From the NCBI GenBank assembly GCA_009594865.1, contig VOPT01000049.1, positions 1-64,000 of the forward strand: a stretch of DNA of 64,000 nucleotides, in the 5' to 3' direction. Below the pieces are notes generated by a model. That model was not told the origin of the DNA. It saw only the letters and a list, made by a program, of their open reading frames with translations, and ran no database searches. The translations under genes were made by a program, and so were the position numbers. Positions 53,027-61,703 of this stretch are shown here, one piece after another (position 1 is the stretch's first letter; each line of letters starts with the position of its first letter). Origin of the DNA: Nitrospira sp. GTDB lineage: Bacteria > Nitrospirota > Nitrospiria > Nitrospirales > Nitrospiraceae.

Positions 53027-54484
53027 ATGTTTGAACAAGCCTTCAAGAATATCGACGACGTGCTCTGGAAAGAAGCCGGCTGCACCACCGAGCTGGACTA
53101 TACCGAGCAGACCTCCTGGCTGCTGTTTTTGAAGTATCTCGACGCGCTGGAGCAGGACAAGGCCGACGAGGCCAGGCTGGATGGCAAGCGCTACAGTTTC
53201 ATCCTGGACAAGCCTTATCGCTGGGAAAGCTGGGCCGCGCCGAAGGGGAAAGACGGCAAGCTCGATCACGATGTGGCCCTCACCGGCCGCGACCTCACCG
53301 AGTTTGTCAATCTGAAGCTGTTTCCCTATCTGCACAGTTTCAAGCAGAAGGCCAGCGGCCCGAACACTATCGAGTACAAGATCGGCGAAATCTTCGGCGA
53401 GATCAAAAACAAGATCCAGAGCGGCTACAACCTGCGCGAGATCATCGACCACATTGACGAGCTGCGGTTCCGCTCACAGAAAGAAAAACACGAGCTTTCG
53501 CATCTCTACGAAGCCAAGATCAAGAACATGGGCAACGCCGGCCGTAACGGCGGCGAGTACTACACCCCGCGCCCGCTCATCCGCGCCATGGTGCAGGTGG
53601 TCAAGCCCAAGCTCGGGGAGCGCATCTACGACGGAGCCTGCGGATCGGCGGGGTTCTTATGCGAGGCGTACGACTACCTGGCCGCCAAGGGCGACCTCTC
53701 GACGAAAGCTCTCAAGACGCTGCAGGAAAAGACCTTCTACGGCAAAGAAAAGAAGTCGCTCGCCTATGTCATCGCGATCATGAACATGATCCTGCATGGC
53801 ATCGAGGCGCCGAACATCATCCACACCAACACGCTCACGGAAAACCTGACCGACATTCAGGAAAAAGACCGTTACGACGTCGTGCTCGCGAATCCGCCTT
53901 TCGGCGGCAAGGAGCGGAAGGAAGTGCAGCAGAACTTTCCGATCCGCACAGGCGAGACGGCCTTTCTGTTCCTGCAACACTTCATTAAGAGCCTGAAGGC
54001 GGGCGGGCGCGGCGGCGTGGTCATCAAGAATACCTTTCTCTCCAACACGGACAACGCTTCCGTAAGTCTGCGCAAGCTGTTGCTCGAAAGCTACAACCTG
54101 TACACCGTGCTCGATTGTCCAGGCGGTACATTTCAAGGCGCGGGCGTCAAGACCGTGGTGCTGTTCTTCGAGAAGGGCGCGCCGACCAGAAAGGTCTGGT
54201 ACTACCAACTTGATCCAGGCCGCAGCCTCGGCAAAACCAACCCGCTCAACGATGACGATCTTAAAGAGTTTCTGAAGCTGCAGAAAACCTCAGCCGACTC
54301 GCCCAAATCCTGGACCGTGGATGCCAAGAGTATTGATCAAACCACCTTCGACCTCTCCGTGAAGAATCCCAACGGCGGTGAAGTCGTGGCGCATCGTAGC
54401 CCGAAGGCAATCATGGACGAGATCGCCTCTCTGGATGAGGAGAGTGCGGAGGTGCTGGAGAATATCAGGGTGCTGCTGAAATGA
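53027..54484 (+). CDS. hsdM: Type I restriction-modification DNA methyltransferase (HsdM)
   Basis: HsdM is the adenine methyltransferase subunit. I use the ATG at 53027 after GTGGAGAGA (485 residues). The helical N-terminal domain (FKNIDDVLWKEAGCTTELDY) is followed by the SAM-binding part (GEYYTPRPLIRAMV near 177, DGACGSAGFLCEAY near 203) and the catalytic motif NPPF in VVLANPPFGGKE near residue 288. It overlaps hsdS by 4 bases and heads the operon. Confidence 0.95.
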   Translation: MFEQAFKNIDDVLWKEAGCTTELDYTEQTSWLLFLKYLDALEQDKADEARLDGKRYSFILDKPYRWESWAAPKGKDGKLDHDVALTGRDLTEFVNLKLFPYLHSFKQKASGPNTIEYKIGEIFGEIKNKIQSGYNLREIIDHIDELRFRSQKEKHELSHLYEAKIKNMGNAGRNGGEYYTPRPLIRAMVQVVKPKLGERIYDGACGSAGFLCEAYDYLAAKGDLSTKALKTLQEKTFYGKEKKSLAYVIAIMNMILHGIEAPNIIHTNTLTENLTDIQEKDRYDVVLANPPFGGKERKEVQQNFPIRTGETAFLFLQHFIKSLKAGGRGGVVIKNTFLSNTDNASVSLRKLLLESYNLYTVLDCPGGTFQGAGVKTVVLFFEKGAPTRKVWYYQLDPGRSLGKTNPLNDDDLKEFLKLQKTSADSPKSWTVDAKSIDQTTFDLSVKNPNGGEVVAHRSPKAIMDEIASLDEESAEVLENIRVLLK

Positions 54485-55674
54485 AGAAGGGTTGGGTAGA
54501 GACAACGCTTGGCGGCATTGGCAATGTCGCCATGTGCAAGAGAATATTCAAAGAGGAGACGACAGCCACAGGGGACATTCCGTTCTATAAGATCGGGACT
54601 TTTGGAAGGAAGCCTGACGCATACATCTCAAGTCATACTTACAGCGAATACAGGGCAAAGTATCCCTTCCCCAAGAGAGGTGATGTTCTCATTTCTGCGT
54701 CGGGAACAATTGGCCGACGCGTCAGGTATGACGGTGAACCTGCCTATTTTCAGGATTCGAATATCGTCTGGATTGATAACGATGAAAAGAAAGTGCTGAA
54801 CGACTATCTGTACCATTTCTATGGCGCTTGTGAGTGGAACTCGACGAAAGGCGCTACCATCTCGCGGCTCTACAATGAGGATCTGCGGCGAATTGTTATA
54901 GCATTCCCGGAATCGCACCAAGAGCAGCAGCGGATCGTGGGGGCGCTGGACGACGCGTTTGACGGCCTCGCCCGCGCTACAGCCAACGCCGAACAGAATC
55001 TCCGCAACGCCCGCGCCCTCTTCGAAAGCCACCTGCAATCTGTTTTCACTCAGAGGGGGAAGGGGTGGGGGGAGAAGCAACTCGAAGAGGTCTTGGCAGT
55101 GCAGCCTCAGAATGGGTGGTCGCCCCCTGCGGCCAATCATGCGGATTCGGGCACGCCGGTTCTCACGCTTTCCTCTGTGACGGGCTTTGTCTTCAGGCCG
55201 GGGAAAATAAAATTCACCTCGGCTGTAACGGATTCGAGGGCGCGATACTGGGTTCAGAACGGCGATTTGCTGATCACGCGAAGTAACACGCCGGAGTTGG
55301 TCGGTCACGTTGCCATCGCTTCCGGGATTCAAGGGCCGACCATTTACCCCGACCTGATCATGCGGATGAATCCCGATCCGGAGCAGGCCCTCACGGAATT
55401 TCTTTATTACCAGATGCGAACACCGGCACTTCGGAGAGAGATTTCTGATCGAGCGCAAGGGGCAAATCCGACCATGAAGAAGATCAGCAACGGAGCTGTG
55501 CGAACGCTTCCGATTTGCGTCCCACCAATACCCGAGCAGCACAGGGTTATCGCCCAGCTCGACGCGCTCGCCTCCGAAACCCAGCGCCTCGAATCCATCT
55601 ATAGACAAAAGCTCGCCGCGCTGAACGAGTTGAAGAAGTCGCTGCTGCACCAGGCCTTCAGCGGGAGTCTCTGA
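54481..55674 (+). CDS. hsdS: Type I restriction-modification specificity subunit (HsdS)
   Basis: HsdS chooses the two half-sites of the recognition sequence. The 397-residue protein has two target-recognition domains (about residues 1-140 and 195-345), each followed by a conserved helical spacer: ESHQEQQRIVGALDDAFDGL near 140 and PPIPEQHRVIAQLDALASE near 346. The first domain is more AT-rich in codon use than the second, as is common where domains are exchanged. The site cannot be predicted. Confidence 0.93.
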   Translation: MKKGWVETTLGGIGNVAMCKRIFKEETTATGDIPFYKIGTFGRKPDAYISSHTYSEYRAKYPFPKRGDVLISASGTIGRRVRYDGEPAYFQDSNIVWIDNDEKKVLNDYLYHFYGACEWNSTKGATISRLYNEDLRRIVIAFPESHQEQQRIVGALDDAFDGLARATANAEQNLRNARALFESHLQSVFTQRGKGWGEKQLEEVLAVQPQNGWSPPAANHADSGTPVLTLSSVTGFVFRPGKIKFTSAVTDSRARYWVQNGDLLITRSNTPELVGHVAIASGIQGPTIYPDLIMRMNPDPEQALTEFLYYQMRTPALRREISDRAQGANPTMKKISNGAVRTLPICVPPIPEQHRVIAQLDALASETQRLESIYRQKLAALNELKKSLLHQAFSGSL

Positions 55675-55696
55675 GGCCGAACGTACTGGAGACGTG

Positions 55697-56695
55697 ATGG
55701 AAGATCTAAAAATGAACGTCGTCATCTTTCAGGAAGCCGATCAACCGGTGGAGGTGCGTCTGGACGTTCGAGGTGATACCGTTTGGCTGACGCAACGTCA
55801 GATGGGCGTCTTGTTCGATACCACCTCTGAAAACATCCTCATGCACCTGAAAAACATCTTTCAGGACGATGAGTTACGAGAGGTGGCAACTGCTAAGGAT
55901 TTCTTAGCAGTTCAAAACGAAGGCAACCGGCGAGTGCAACGGACCCTCAAACACTACAATCTGGATGCCGTGATCTCAGTGGGTTATCGCGTCAATTCCA
56001 AACGAGCGGTGCTGTTTCGCCAATGGGCCACCCGCATCCTGCGCGAGCATCTCACCCAGGGCTATACCCTCAATCGCCAGCGATTCGAGACCAACGCCCG
56101 CGAGCTGGAGGCAGCGCTGCAACTGGTGCGCAAGGCTGCGCGCAGTCCTGATCTACAGGCGGACATGGGGCGCGGGCTGGTGGACATCGTCACCCGCTAC
56201 ACGCAGACCTTTGTGCTGTTGCAACGATACGATGAAGGGCTCCTGACTGAACCGACCACGACGCCGGGGGGAACCCTCTTTACCTTGGCTGAAGCGCGCG
56301 CGGCGCTGGCTGGACTCAAGGCCGACTTGATGGGGCGGGGTGAGGCTTCAACGCTCTTTGCTCAAGAACGGGAAGAGGCCTTCGAATCGCTGCTCGGCAA
56401 CCTCGACCAGAGTGTGTTCGGGGAGCCGGCCTACCCGAGCGTGGAGTCCAAAGCCGCCCACCTGCTGTACTTCGTGATCAAAAATCACCCCTTTGCCGAT
56501 GGCAACAAACGGAGTGGCGCGTTTCTGTTCGTGGATTTTCTGAACCGCAACGGTCGGCTGCTCGATCCGACCGGGCATCCGGTGATCAACGACATCGGGT
56601 TGGCGGCATTGGCGCTCTTGGTGGCCGAATCCAACCCCTCCCACAAAGACACGATGATCCGCCTGATTATGAACATGCTGGCTCAAGGAATCTGA
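55697..56695 (+). CDS. RhuM-like / Fic-domain fusion protein in the RM operon
   Basis: The 332-residue protein (ATG at 55697) joins a RhuM-type N-terminus (VEVRLDVRGDTVWLTQRQMG; NILMHLKNIFQDDEL; RVQRTLKHYNLDAVISVGYR) to a C-terminal Fic/Doc domain with an intact motif HPFADGNKRSGA at about 264-275. Fic enzymes transfer AMP or other nucleotides to proteins. No inhibitory helix motif was noted. Its place between hsdS and hsdR suggests an accessory role in the defence operon. hsdR starts 1 base after its stop. Confidence 0.9.
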   Translation: MEDLKMNVVIFQEADQPVEVRLDVRGDTVWLTQRQMGVLFDTTSENILMHLKNIFQDDELREVATAKDFLAVQNEGNRRVQRTLKHYNLDAVISVGYRVNSKRAVLFRQWATRILREHLTQGYTLNRQRFETNARELEAALQLVRKAARSPDLQADMGRGLVDIVTRYTQTFVLLQRYDEGLLTEPTTTPGGTLFTLAEARAALAGLKADLMGRGEASTLFAQEREEAFESLLGNLDQSVFGEPAYPSVESKAAHLLYFVIKNHPFADGNKRSGAFLFVDFLNRNGRLLDPTGHPVINDIGLAALALLVAESNPSHKDTMIRLIMNMLAQGI

Positions 56696-56696
56696 C

Positions 56697-59171
56697 GTGA
56701 ACGAAGCCGAGACCAGAGCCGAGCATATCGATCCCGCCATCAAGGCGGCGGGGTGGGGCGTGGTGGAGGGGAGCCGCGTGCTGCGGGAGTATCCCATCAC
56801 GCCGGGCCGGATCGAAGGTTTGGGGCGGCGGTCGAAACCGTTGATTGCCGACTATGTGCTGGTCTATCGCAACCACAAGCTCGCTGTCATTGAGGCCAAG
56901 GCCTGGAACGAGGCGCTGACCGAGGGCCTGGCGCAGGCGAAGCAGTATGCGGACAAACTGTCCGTCCGCTTTACCTATGCCACGAACGGCCAGGGACTCT
57001 ATGGCATCGATATGGAGACGGGGAAGGAAGGGGAGTGGCCGAACTATCCCAGCCCGGACGAACTCTGGACGCTGACCTTCGCCAAGCGCGATACCTGGCG
57101 CGATCGTTTTGCTGCGGTGCCGTTCGAAGACAAAGGCGGCTCGCACCCGGGCCGCTACTATCAGGACATCGCGGTCGAGCGGGTGTTGGAGGCTATCACC
57201 GCAGGCAAGCCCCGCATCCTCCTGACGCTGGCGACCGGCACGGGCAAGACGTTCATCGCCTTCCAGATTGCCTGGAAACTGTTCCACAGCCGATGGAACT
57301 TAGGCAGTGCACAATTGACGATGGACAACGAGCAATTTGCGAAGGAGGAGACCCGTTCTCAATTATCCGCTGTCCATTCTCCATTGAATCTCCGCCGCCC
57401 ACGCATCCTGTTTCTTGCCGACCGCAACATTCTCGCCAACCAGGCCTATAACGCGTTCTCCGCGTTTCCCGAGGATGCCCTGGTGCGGATCGCGCCGGAC
57501 GATATTCGCAAGAAGGGCAAGGTGCCAAAGAACGGGAGTCTGTTCTTCACGATCTTTCAGACCTTCATGAGCGGTCCGCCGAAGGACGGCAAGCCGTCGC
57601 CCTACTTTGGAGAATATCCGCCCAACTTTTTCGATTTCATCGTGATCGACGAGTGCCATCGTGGTGGGGCGAACGATGAAAGCAACTGGCGCGACATTCT
57701 CGAATATTTCTCTCCCGCCGTGCAGCTCGGTCTGACCGCCACGCCGAAACGTAAAGACAATATCGATACCTATCGCTACTTCGGCGAGCCGGTCTACGTC
57801 TATTCGCTCAAGGATGGGATCAACGACGGGTTTCTGACGCCATTCAAGGTGAAACAAATCTCGACGACGCTGGACGACTATGTCTACACGCCGGACGACA
57901 GGGTAATGGAAGGTACAGTCGAATACGGCAAACGCTATAGCGAAGCCGACTTCAACCGGATTATCGAGATTAAAGACCGTGAGAAGAAGCGCGTCGAGAT
58001 CTTCATGCACGCGATCGATCAGCGGGAGAAGTCATTGGTTTTCTGCGCGACGCAGGATCACGCGCTGGCCGTACGCGACCTCATCAATCAGATGAAAGCG
58101 AGTGCCGATCCGAACTATTGCCAGCGGGTGACAGCCAATGACGGTGAGTTGGGCGAGCAACACCTCCGCGATTTTCAGGACAACGAAAAGACTATCCCGA
58201 CGATCCTCACAACCTCACAAAAGCTTTCAACCGGCGTGGATGCCCGAAATATCCGTAATATTGTGTTGATGCGGCCCGTCAATTCGATGATCGAGTTCAA
58301 GCAGATCATCGGGCGCGGGACGCGGCTCTATGACGGGAAGGACTATTTCACCATCTATGATTTCGTGAAGGCGCATCACCACTTCAATGATCCTGAGTGG
58401 GATGGGGAACCGATTCCGCCGGAGCCGAAAGAGCTTTGCGCGAGATGCGGACAATCTCCATGCCGCTGCGAACAATTGCCGCCGCAACCCTGCGGTGTAT
58501 GCGGCACACATCCATGCGCCTGCGAGCGAGAGCCTTGTGAGAAGTGCGGCCAGAGGCTGTGCGTGTGTCAGAAAAAGGTGAAGGTGAAGCTAGCCGACGG
58601 CAAGGCCCGAACTATTCAACACATGATGGTCACGACGTTCTGGCATCCTGACGGCACGCCCATGTCGGCCCAGCAATTTCTGGAGTTGCTGTTCGGCAAG
58701 TTGCCGGCCTTTTTCAGAAACGAAGCCGAGCTTCGGGCGATCTGGAGCCAGCCCGACACGCGTGCGAAACTTCTTCAAGGGCTCGCTGAGAAAGGGTTCG
58801 GTGCCGAGCAGATGGCGGAGATGCAACGCATCATCGATGCCGAGCGCAGCGATCTGTTCGACGTGCTCGCGCATGTGGCCTATGCGATGACGCCGCTCAC
58901 GCGGGAGGAACGGGCTGTGCGTGCCAGGGCGGAGATCACTATGCATTTCACCGGCAAACAGCAGGCCTTCCTCGATTTCGTCCTCGCGCAATACGTGAAG
59001 GTCGGCGTGGAAGAACTGGCCCAGGACAAGCTCTCGCCGCTGCTCAAGTTGAAGTATCACAATGCCATCGCCGACGCCGTAGCCGACCTAGGCAAGCCGG
59101 AAGAAATCGGTAAGGTCTTCATGGGGTTTCAGAAGTATCTGTATCAGCCGCAAGTTCAGATGGAAAGGTGA
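56697..59171 (+). CDS. hsdR: Type I restriction endonuclease subunit (HsdR)
   Basis: The 824-residue subunit has an N-terminal nuclease domain with D52 and E66-x-K68 (PD-ExK; ADYVLVYRNHKLAVIEAKAW). The SF2 translocase motor has Walker A ATGTGKTFIA (179-188), IDECHRGG near 318, LTATPKRK near 345 and QIIGRGTRL near 533. A Cys-rich block near 575-625 repeats CxxCG-CxC three times (CARCGQSPCRC and similar) and probably binds zinc. Residues about 203-232 are an in-frame insertion encoded by a palindromic element between the motor motifs. GTG start. Confidence 0.94.
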   Translation: MNEAETRAEHIDPAIKAAGWGVVEGSRVLREYPITPGRIEGLGRRSKPLIADYVLVYRNHKLAVIEAKAWNEALTEGLAQAKQYADKLSVRFTYATNGQGLYGIDMETGKEGEWPNYPSPDELWTLTFAKRDTWRDRFAAVPFEDKGGSHPGRYYQDIAVERVLEAITAGKPRILLTLATGTGKTFIAFQIAWKLFHSRWNLGSAQLTMDNEQFAKEETRSQLSAVHSPLNLRRPRILFLADRNILANQAYNAFSAFPEDALVRIAPDDIRKKGKVPKNGSLFFTIFQTFMSGPPKDGKPSPYFGEYPPNFFDFIVIDECHRGGANDESNWRDILEYFSPAVQLGLTATPKRKDNIDTYRYFGEPVYVYSLKDGINDGFLTPFKVKQISTTLDDYVYTPDDRVMEGTVEYGKRYSEADFNRIIEIKDREKKRVEIFMHAIDQREKSLVFCATQDHALAVRDLINQMKASADPNYCQRVTANDGELGEQHLRDFQDNEKTIPTILTTSQKLSTGVDARNIRNIVLMRPVNSMIEFKQIIGRGTRLYDGKDYFTIYDFVKAHHHFNDPEWDGEPIPPEPKELCARCGQSPCRCEQLPPQPCGVCGTHPCACEREPCEKCGQRLCVCQKKVKVKLADGKARTIQHMMVTTFWHPDGTPMSAQQFLELLFGKLPAFFRNEAELRAIWSQPDTRAKLLQGLAEKGFGAEQMAEMQRIIDAERSDLFDVLAHVAYAMTPLTREERAVRARAEITMHFTGKQQAFLDFVLAQYVKVGVEELAQDKLSPLLKLKYHNAIADAVADLGKPEEIGKVFMGFQKYLYQPQVQMER
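57310..57389. repeat. In-frame palindromic element within hsdR
   Basis: The left arm (57311-57337, CAATTGACGATGGACAACGA start) and right arm (57358-57385, TCAATTATCCGCTGTCCATT start) are imperfect inverted copies of about 27 bases. The element encodes about 30 residues rich in Gln, Glu and Ser where related HsdR proteins run directly from SRWNL to RRPRILFLADRN. Confidence 0.65.
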
Positions 59172-59275
59172 GGAGAGCTCAAATCGTTTTCCGCTCAGTA
59201 AAGATCGAGCATTTTAACTTAGCGATCCTCAAGCGGCATGTGCGTTGAACTAACTATAGGCTGTACATACCCAGA

Positions 59276-59887
59276 ATGGTCACCAGCAAAACTCCTCAAC
59301 CCAGCTATCCGCATCTTCCCAGCTCGCGGCTAAGCGGTCATGAAATGTTCACGCTTGGCGAGGAAACGCTTTCATTCGATCTGCTGAGCTTTTGGCAGTG
59401 GTCCGCATCTGACCTTGTCAGCAATGCTACGCGGGGCAGATTGGCTGAATATATTGTTGCAATGGCTCTGGGAGTCGCTGCTGGAGTTCGAAATGAATGG
59501 GATGCGTACGACCTTACTTTTAACGAGCGCAAAGTAGAAGTGAAAGCATCGGGGTATCTCCAATCATGGGCGCAATCGCGCCTATCACGCCCTAGCTTTA
59601 GCATACGGCCTGCCCGAGGGTGGGATCCGCTCACAGGCCTACTGGACGATGAGATACGCAGGCAGTCCGACATCTATGTGTTTTGTCTGCACCATCATCT
59701 CGAAAAGAATACGTTGAACCCCTGTGATCTGACGCAGTGGTCCTTTTACGTTCTTCCCACCAAAGAACTTGATGCTTCTCAACAACTTCAGAAAGCAAAA
59801 CAGATAACCCTTCAAAAACTTCTATTGCTGCAACCCGTCCAGGCCTCGTTTCTTGATCTCAGAAAGGCAGTTCTTGAATGTGGTTAG
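59276..59887 (+). CDS. Probable PD-(D/E)XK nuclease-fold protein next to the RM operon
   Basis: The 203-residue protein is uncharacterised. The core RGRLAEYIVAMAL (E58), EWDAYDLTF (D76/D79) and KVEVKASGYLQSW (E88-V-K90) matches the E...D...ExK layout of PD-(D/E)XK nucleases, and LQSW with a following basic stretch recurs in small families of this type. The gene is visibly more AT-rich than hsdR. It lies about 100 bases after hsdR on the same strand. I infer a restriction or defence nuclease; it could instead be an inactive member. Confidence 0.6.
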   Translation: MVTSKTPQPSYPHLPSSRLSGHEMFTLGEETLSFDLLSFWQWSASDLVSNATRGRLAEYIVAMALGVAAGVRNEWDAYDLTFNERKVEVKASGYLQSWAQSRLSRPSFSIRPARGWDPLTGLLDDEIRRQSDIYVFCLHHHLEKNTLNPCDLTQWSFYVLPTKELDASQQLQKAKQITLQKLLLLQPVQASFLDLRKAVLECG

Positions 59888-60270
59888 TGGTCAAAGCCCT
59901 ATCAGGGGCAAGATGTAGAAGGATGGCGATAAACCTCTGTTGGGGCGCAGGGTTGCCTAACGCGTGGGAGTACCAAAATACATGAACCGCCACGAACTCG
60001 AACAAAAGCTCCCCACCATGACACAGGTTCAGCTCATCGACATCTCAAAGTAACGCGCGCGCGTATGTGAGGTTGCTGGAGTCCATGCACAGACGTCCGC
60101 CCGCCGTTCCCGTATCTCTGCCCAATCACCCACGCTGGGGTCTATGCCTGCGGAGAACGGCGCTTGCCCCCTGTCGGCTCGTCTTTCCAGTGCTGGTCAA
60201 TCTGTGTAGAATGCCTGCGGCTGCGGAGTCTGCCATTGCTGACCAGATGTGATGTGTCGCGTATGGGGGT
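59888..60270. other. Intergenic region with a short gene remnant
   Basis: These 383 bases hold no full gene. An ATG at 59981 opens only 23 residues (MNRHELEQKLPTMTQVQLID) before a stop. It reads like the start of a truncated gene but is too short to name. The rest shows no repeat or structure that I can support. Confidence 0.5.
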
Positions 60271-60579
60271 GTGGTGATCGATCGTGTGGTGTCCAAGACC
60301 GGCGTCCCGATTCGACTCACCGATGAGCGCTGGACACATATTGCAGAGGAGCATGCTGAGTTGGCGGATCTGCGATCAGCGGTATTGGAGACAGTTTCGC
60401 AGCCCGAACGTATTCTGCTCGGCGGTGATGGCGAGCATCTCGCGGTTAAGGAGTTGGACACTGGAAAACATCTTGTGGTTGTGTATCGGGAACATGCCGA
60501 TGATGGGTTCATCATCACAGCCTTCGTGACACGACGATTGCGGTCGCTTTCGAAGAGGAGGCAGCTATGGCCATTGTAG
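60271..60579 (+). CDS. Small toxin-like protein paired with DUF2283
   Basis: The 102-residue product (GTG at 60271, or the next GTG at 60274) has the pattern RLTDERWTHIAEEHAELADL, a Pro-Glu-Arg-Ile segment, then KELDTGKHLVVVYREHADDGFIITAFVTRR. This resembles small barnase/RelE-like nuclease folds found in toxin-like ORFs of phage and genomic islands. It overlaps a DUF2283 gene by 13 bases. Toxin activity is inferred only from size, fold impression and pairing. Confidence 0.6.
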   Translation: MVIDRVVSKTGVPIRLTDERWTHIAEEHAELADLRSAVLETVSQPERILLGGDGEHLAVKELDTGKHLVVVYREHADDGFIITAFVTRRLRSLSKRRQLWPL

Positions 60580-60809
60580 ACATTCAAGAATATTTGAAGT
60601 TGATTCCGGCAGTGAATCGGTCGCCGCAACACGCGGTGTGGCTCACGTATGATGCCGAGGCGGACACGCTGTACGTGAACTATAAAAAGCCCAGCCATGC
60701 AACTGACAGTGAGATGACAGATGACGACATCATCGTTCGCTACGAAGGTGACACTGTCATCGGTTTCACAGTGCTGCACGCTAGCAAGCGGATGCAGGCC
60801 ACTGCGTAA
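60567..60809 (+). CDS. DUF2283 family protein
   Basis: The 80-residue protein matches DUF2283 (VWLTYDAEADTLYVNYKKP, then DDDIIVRYEGDTVIGFTVLHASKR). Such proteins are frequently encoded beside small toxin-like ORFs, as here. The ATG follows GAGGAGG and overlaps the previous gene. I infer an antitoxin-like partner. The 268 bases after it, up to the XRE gene, contain nothing recognised. Confidence 0.8.
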   Translation: MAIVDIQEYLKLIPAVNRSPQHAVWLTYDAEADTLYVNYKKPSHATDSEMTDDDIIVRYEGDTVIGFTVLHASKRMQATA

Positions 60810-61077
60810 CTCGCCCGGGGAAATGCGGTTTGCGAGGATGGCATGACCGCGTTTCTTCAGTCCTGTCTCAACTCACCCTGACCCGCACCGTTCTCATCGT
60901 TGCACTCGTCTTTTCCTCTCGATTTCGAGGGGGGAAGTGTGGCGCGTGATTCATAGACCAATCTTGCTTGTGAAGGCGTAGGCCTAGCTGTCCCAAAGCG
61001 GTGGACGTGCCACTTCCACAATGAGCATTGAGAGATGTGATGGAGCAGGGCGAAGTCGGATACTGCCGATCAGAAGG

Positions 61078-61347
61078 TTAGGCTGCGGACTGCTTGGTCA
61101 CGTCCCAGCCAGGAAAGACCAAGACGGCTGGATGGCACTGGAGGACCCGCGCCAGAGTTTTGGCCTGTTCGACGCCAAGATTGATGGTGTCGTTTTCAAT
61201 GGCCGAGATGGTGGACTGTGAAATCTTGGTCCTTCGAGCCAGCTCGCTTTGCGTGAGCCCTTGCAGTTCACGGACAATCCGAACGGATTCACCTACCGAG
61301 ACCACCACTCTCGCTTTTGCCGGGCGAACGCCTTTGGTTTTCATCAT
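61078..61347 (-). CDS. XRE-family antitoxin (HigA/RelB-like helix-turn-helix)
   Basis: The 89-residue protein has a Cro/CI-type helix-turn-helix (RELQGLTQSELARRTKISQS, then TISAIENDTINLGVEQAKTLA) with a short C-terminal arm. It starts at the TAATG junction with the upstream RelE-like toxin, so toxin comes first as in HigBA loci. It would bind its own promoter and neutralise the toxin. Confidence 0.88.
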   Translation of the reverse strand: MMKTKGVRPAKARVVVSVGESVRIVRELQGLTQSELARRTKISQSTISAIENDTINLGVEQAKTLARVLQCHPAVLVFPGWDVTKQSAA

Positions 61348-61682
61348 TACTTCCGATAGTCGTGGGCTGTCACGTCCATGATCACGATCAGTACGCGCTG
61401 TTCTTCAACGTTGTAAAACACTCGATACTGTGTATTCAATCGTGATGAGCGATGACCGTCCCATTCGCCCTGAAGACGTTCATCGTGGAACCCCTTGATC
61501 AGGCGCAGGCCTGCCGGGCCGGACCTTCCAGCTGCGCCGCGTGGCCGCCGATGGTGACGCAGAGTCATGAGTGCTTCCCTGACCCGCTGAGTTGTGGAGG
61601 CAAAGATCCCTGGTCTCCGGGCATGATGTGGGCTGACCTGAACCGGACGTTTCCTGTTAAGATGCACGACCCTCACGAACAT
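61347..61682 (-). CDS. RelE/HigB-like mRNA interferase toxin
   Basis: The C-terminal 50 residues match the RelE superfamily (LRLIKGFHDERLQGEWDGHR, RLNTQYRVFYNVEEQRVLIV, then DVTAHDYRK). These toxins cut mRNA at the ribosome. The start is uncertain: an ATG at 61682 gives 111 residues and a poor N-terminus; an internal ATG about 40 codons later would be too short for the fold. It diverges from hflX with 21 bases between the start codons. Confidence 0.8.
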   Translation of the reverse strand: MFVRVVHLNRKRPVQVSPHHARRPGIFASTTQRVREALMTLRHHRRPRGAAGRSGPAGLRLIKGFHDERLQGEWDGHRSSRLNTQYRVFYNVEEQRVLIVIMDVTAHDYRK

Positions 61683-61703
61683 GTGGTCAAGGAAAGGTCT
61701 GCG

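Noticed and set aside
53027..59171. The RM operon considered as a BREX or DISARM system
   Set aside because: The methyltransferase, specificity and R subunits are of the classical type I layout. There is no PglZ, BrxL, DrmA/B or similar gene.
59981..60052. A 23-codon open frame after the PD-(D/E)XK gene
   Set aside because: Too short to assign. It may be the start of a truncated gene, but no downstream homologous frame was found.
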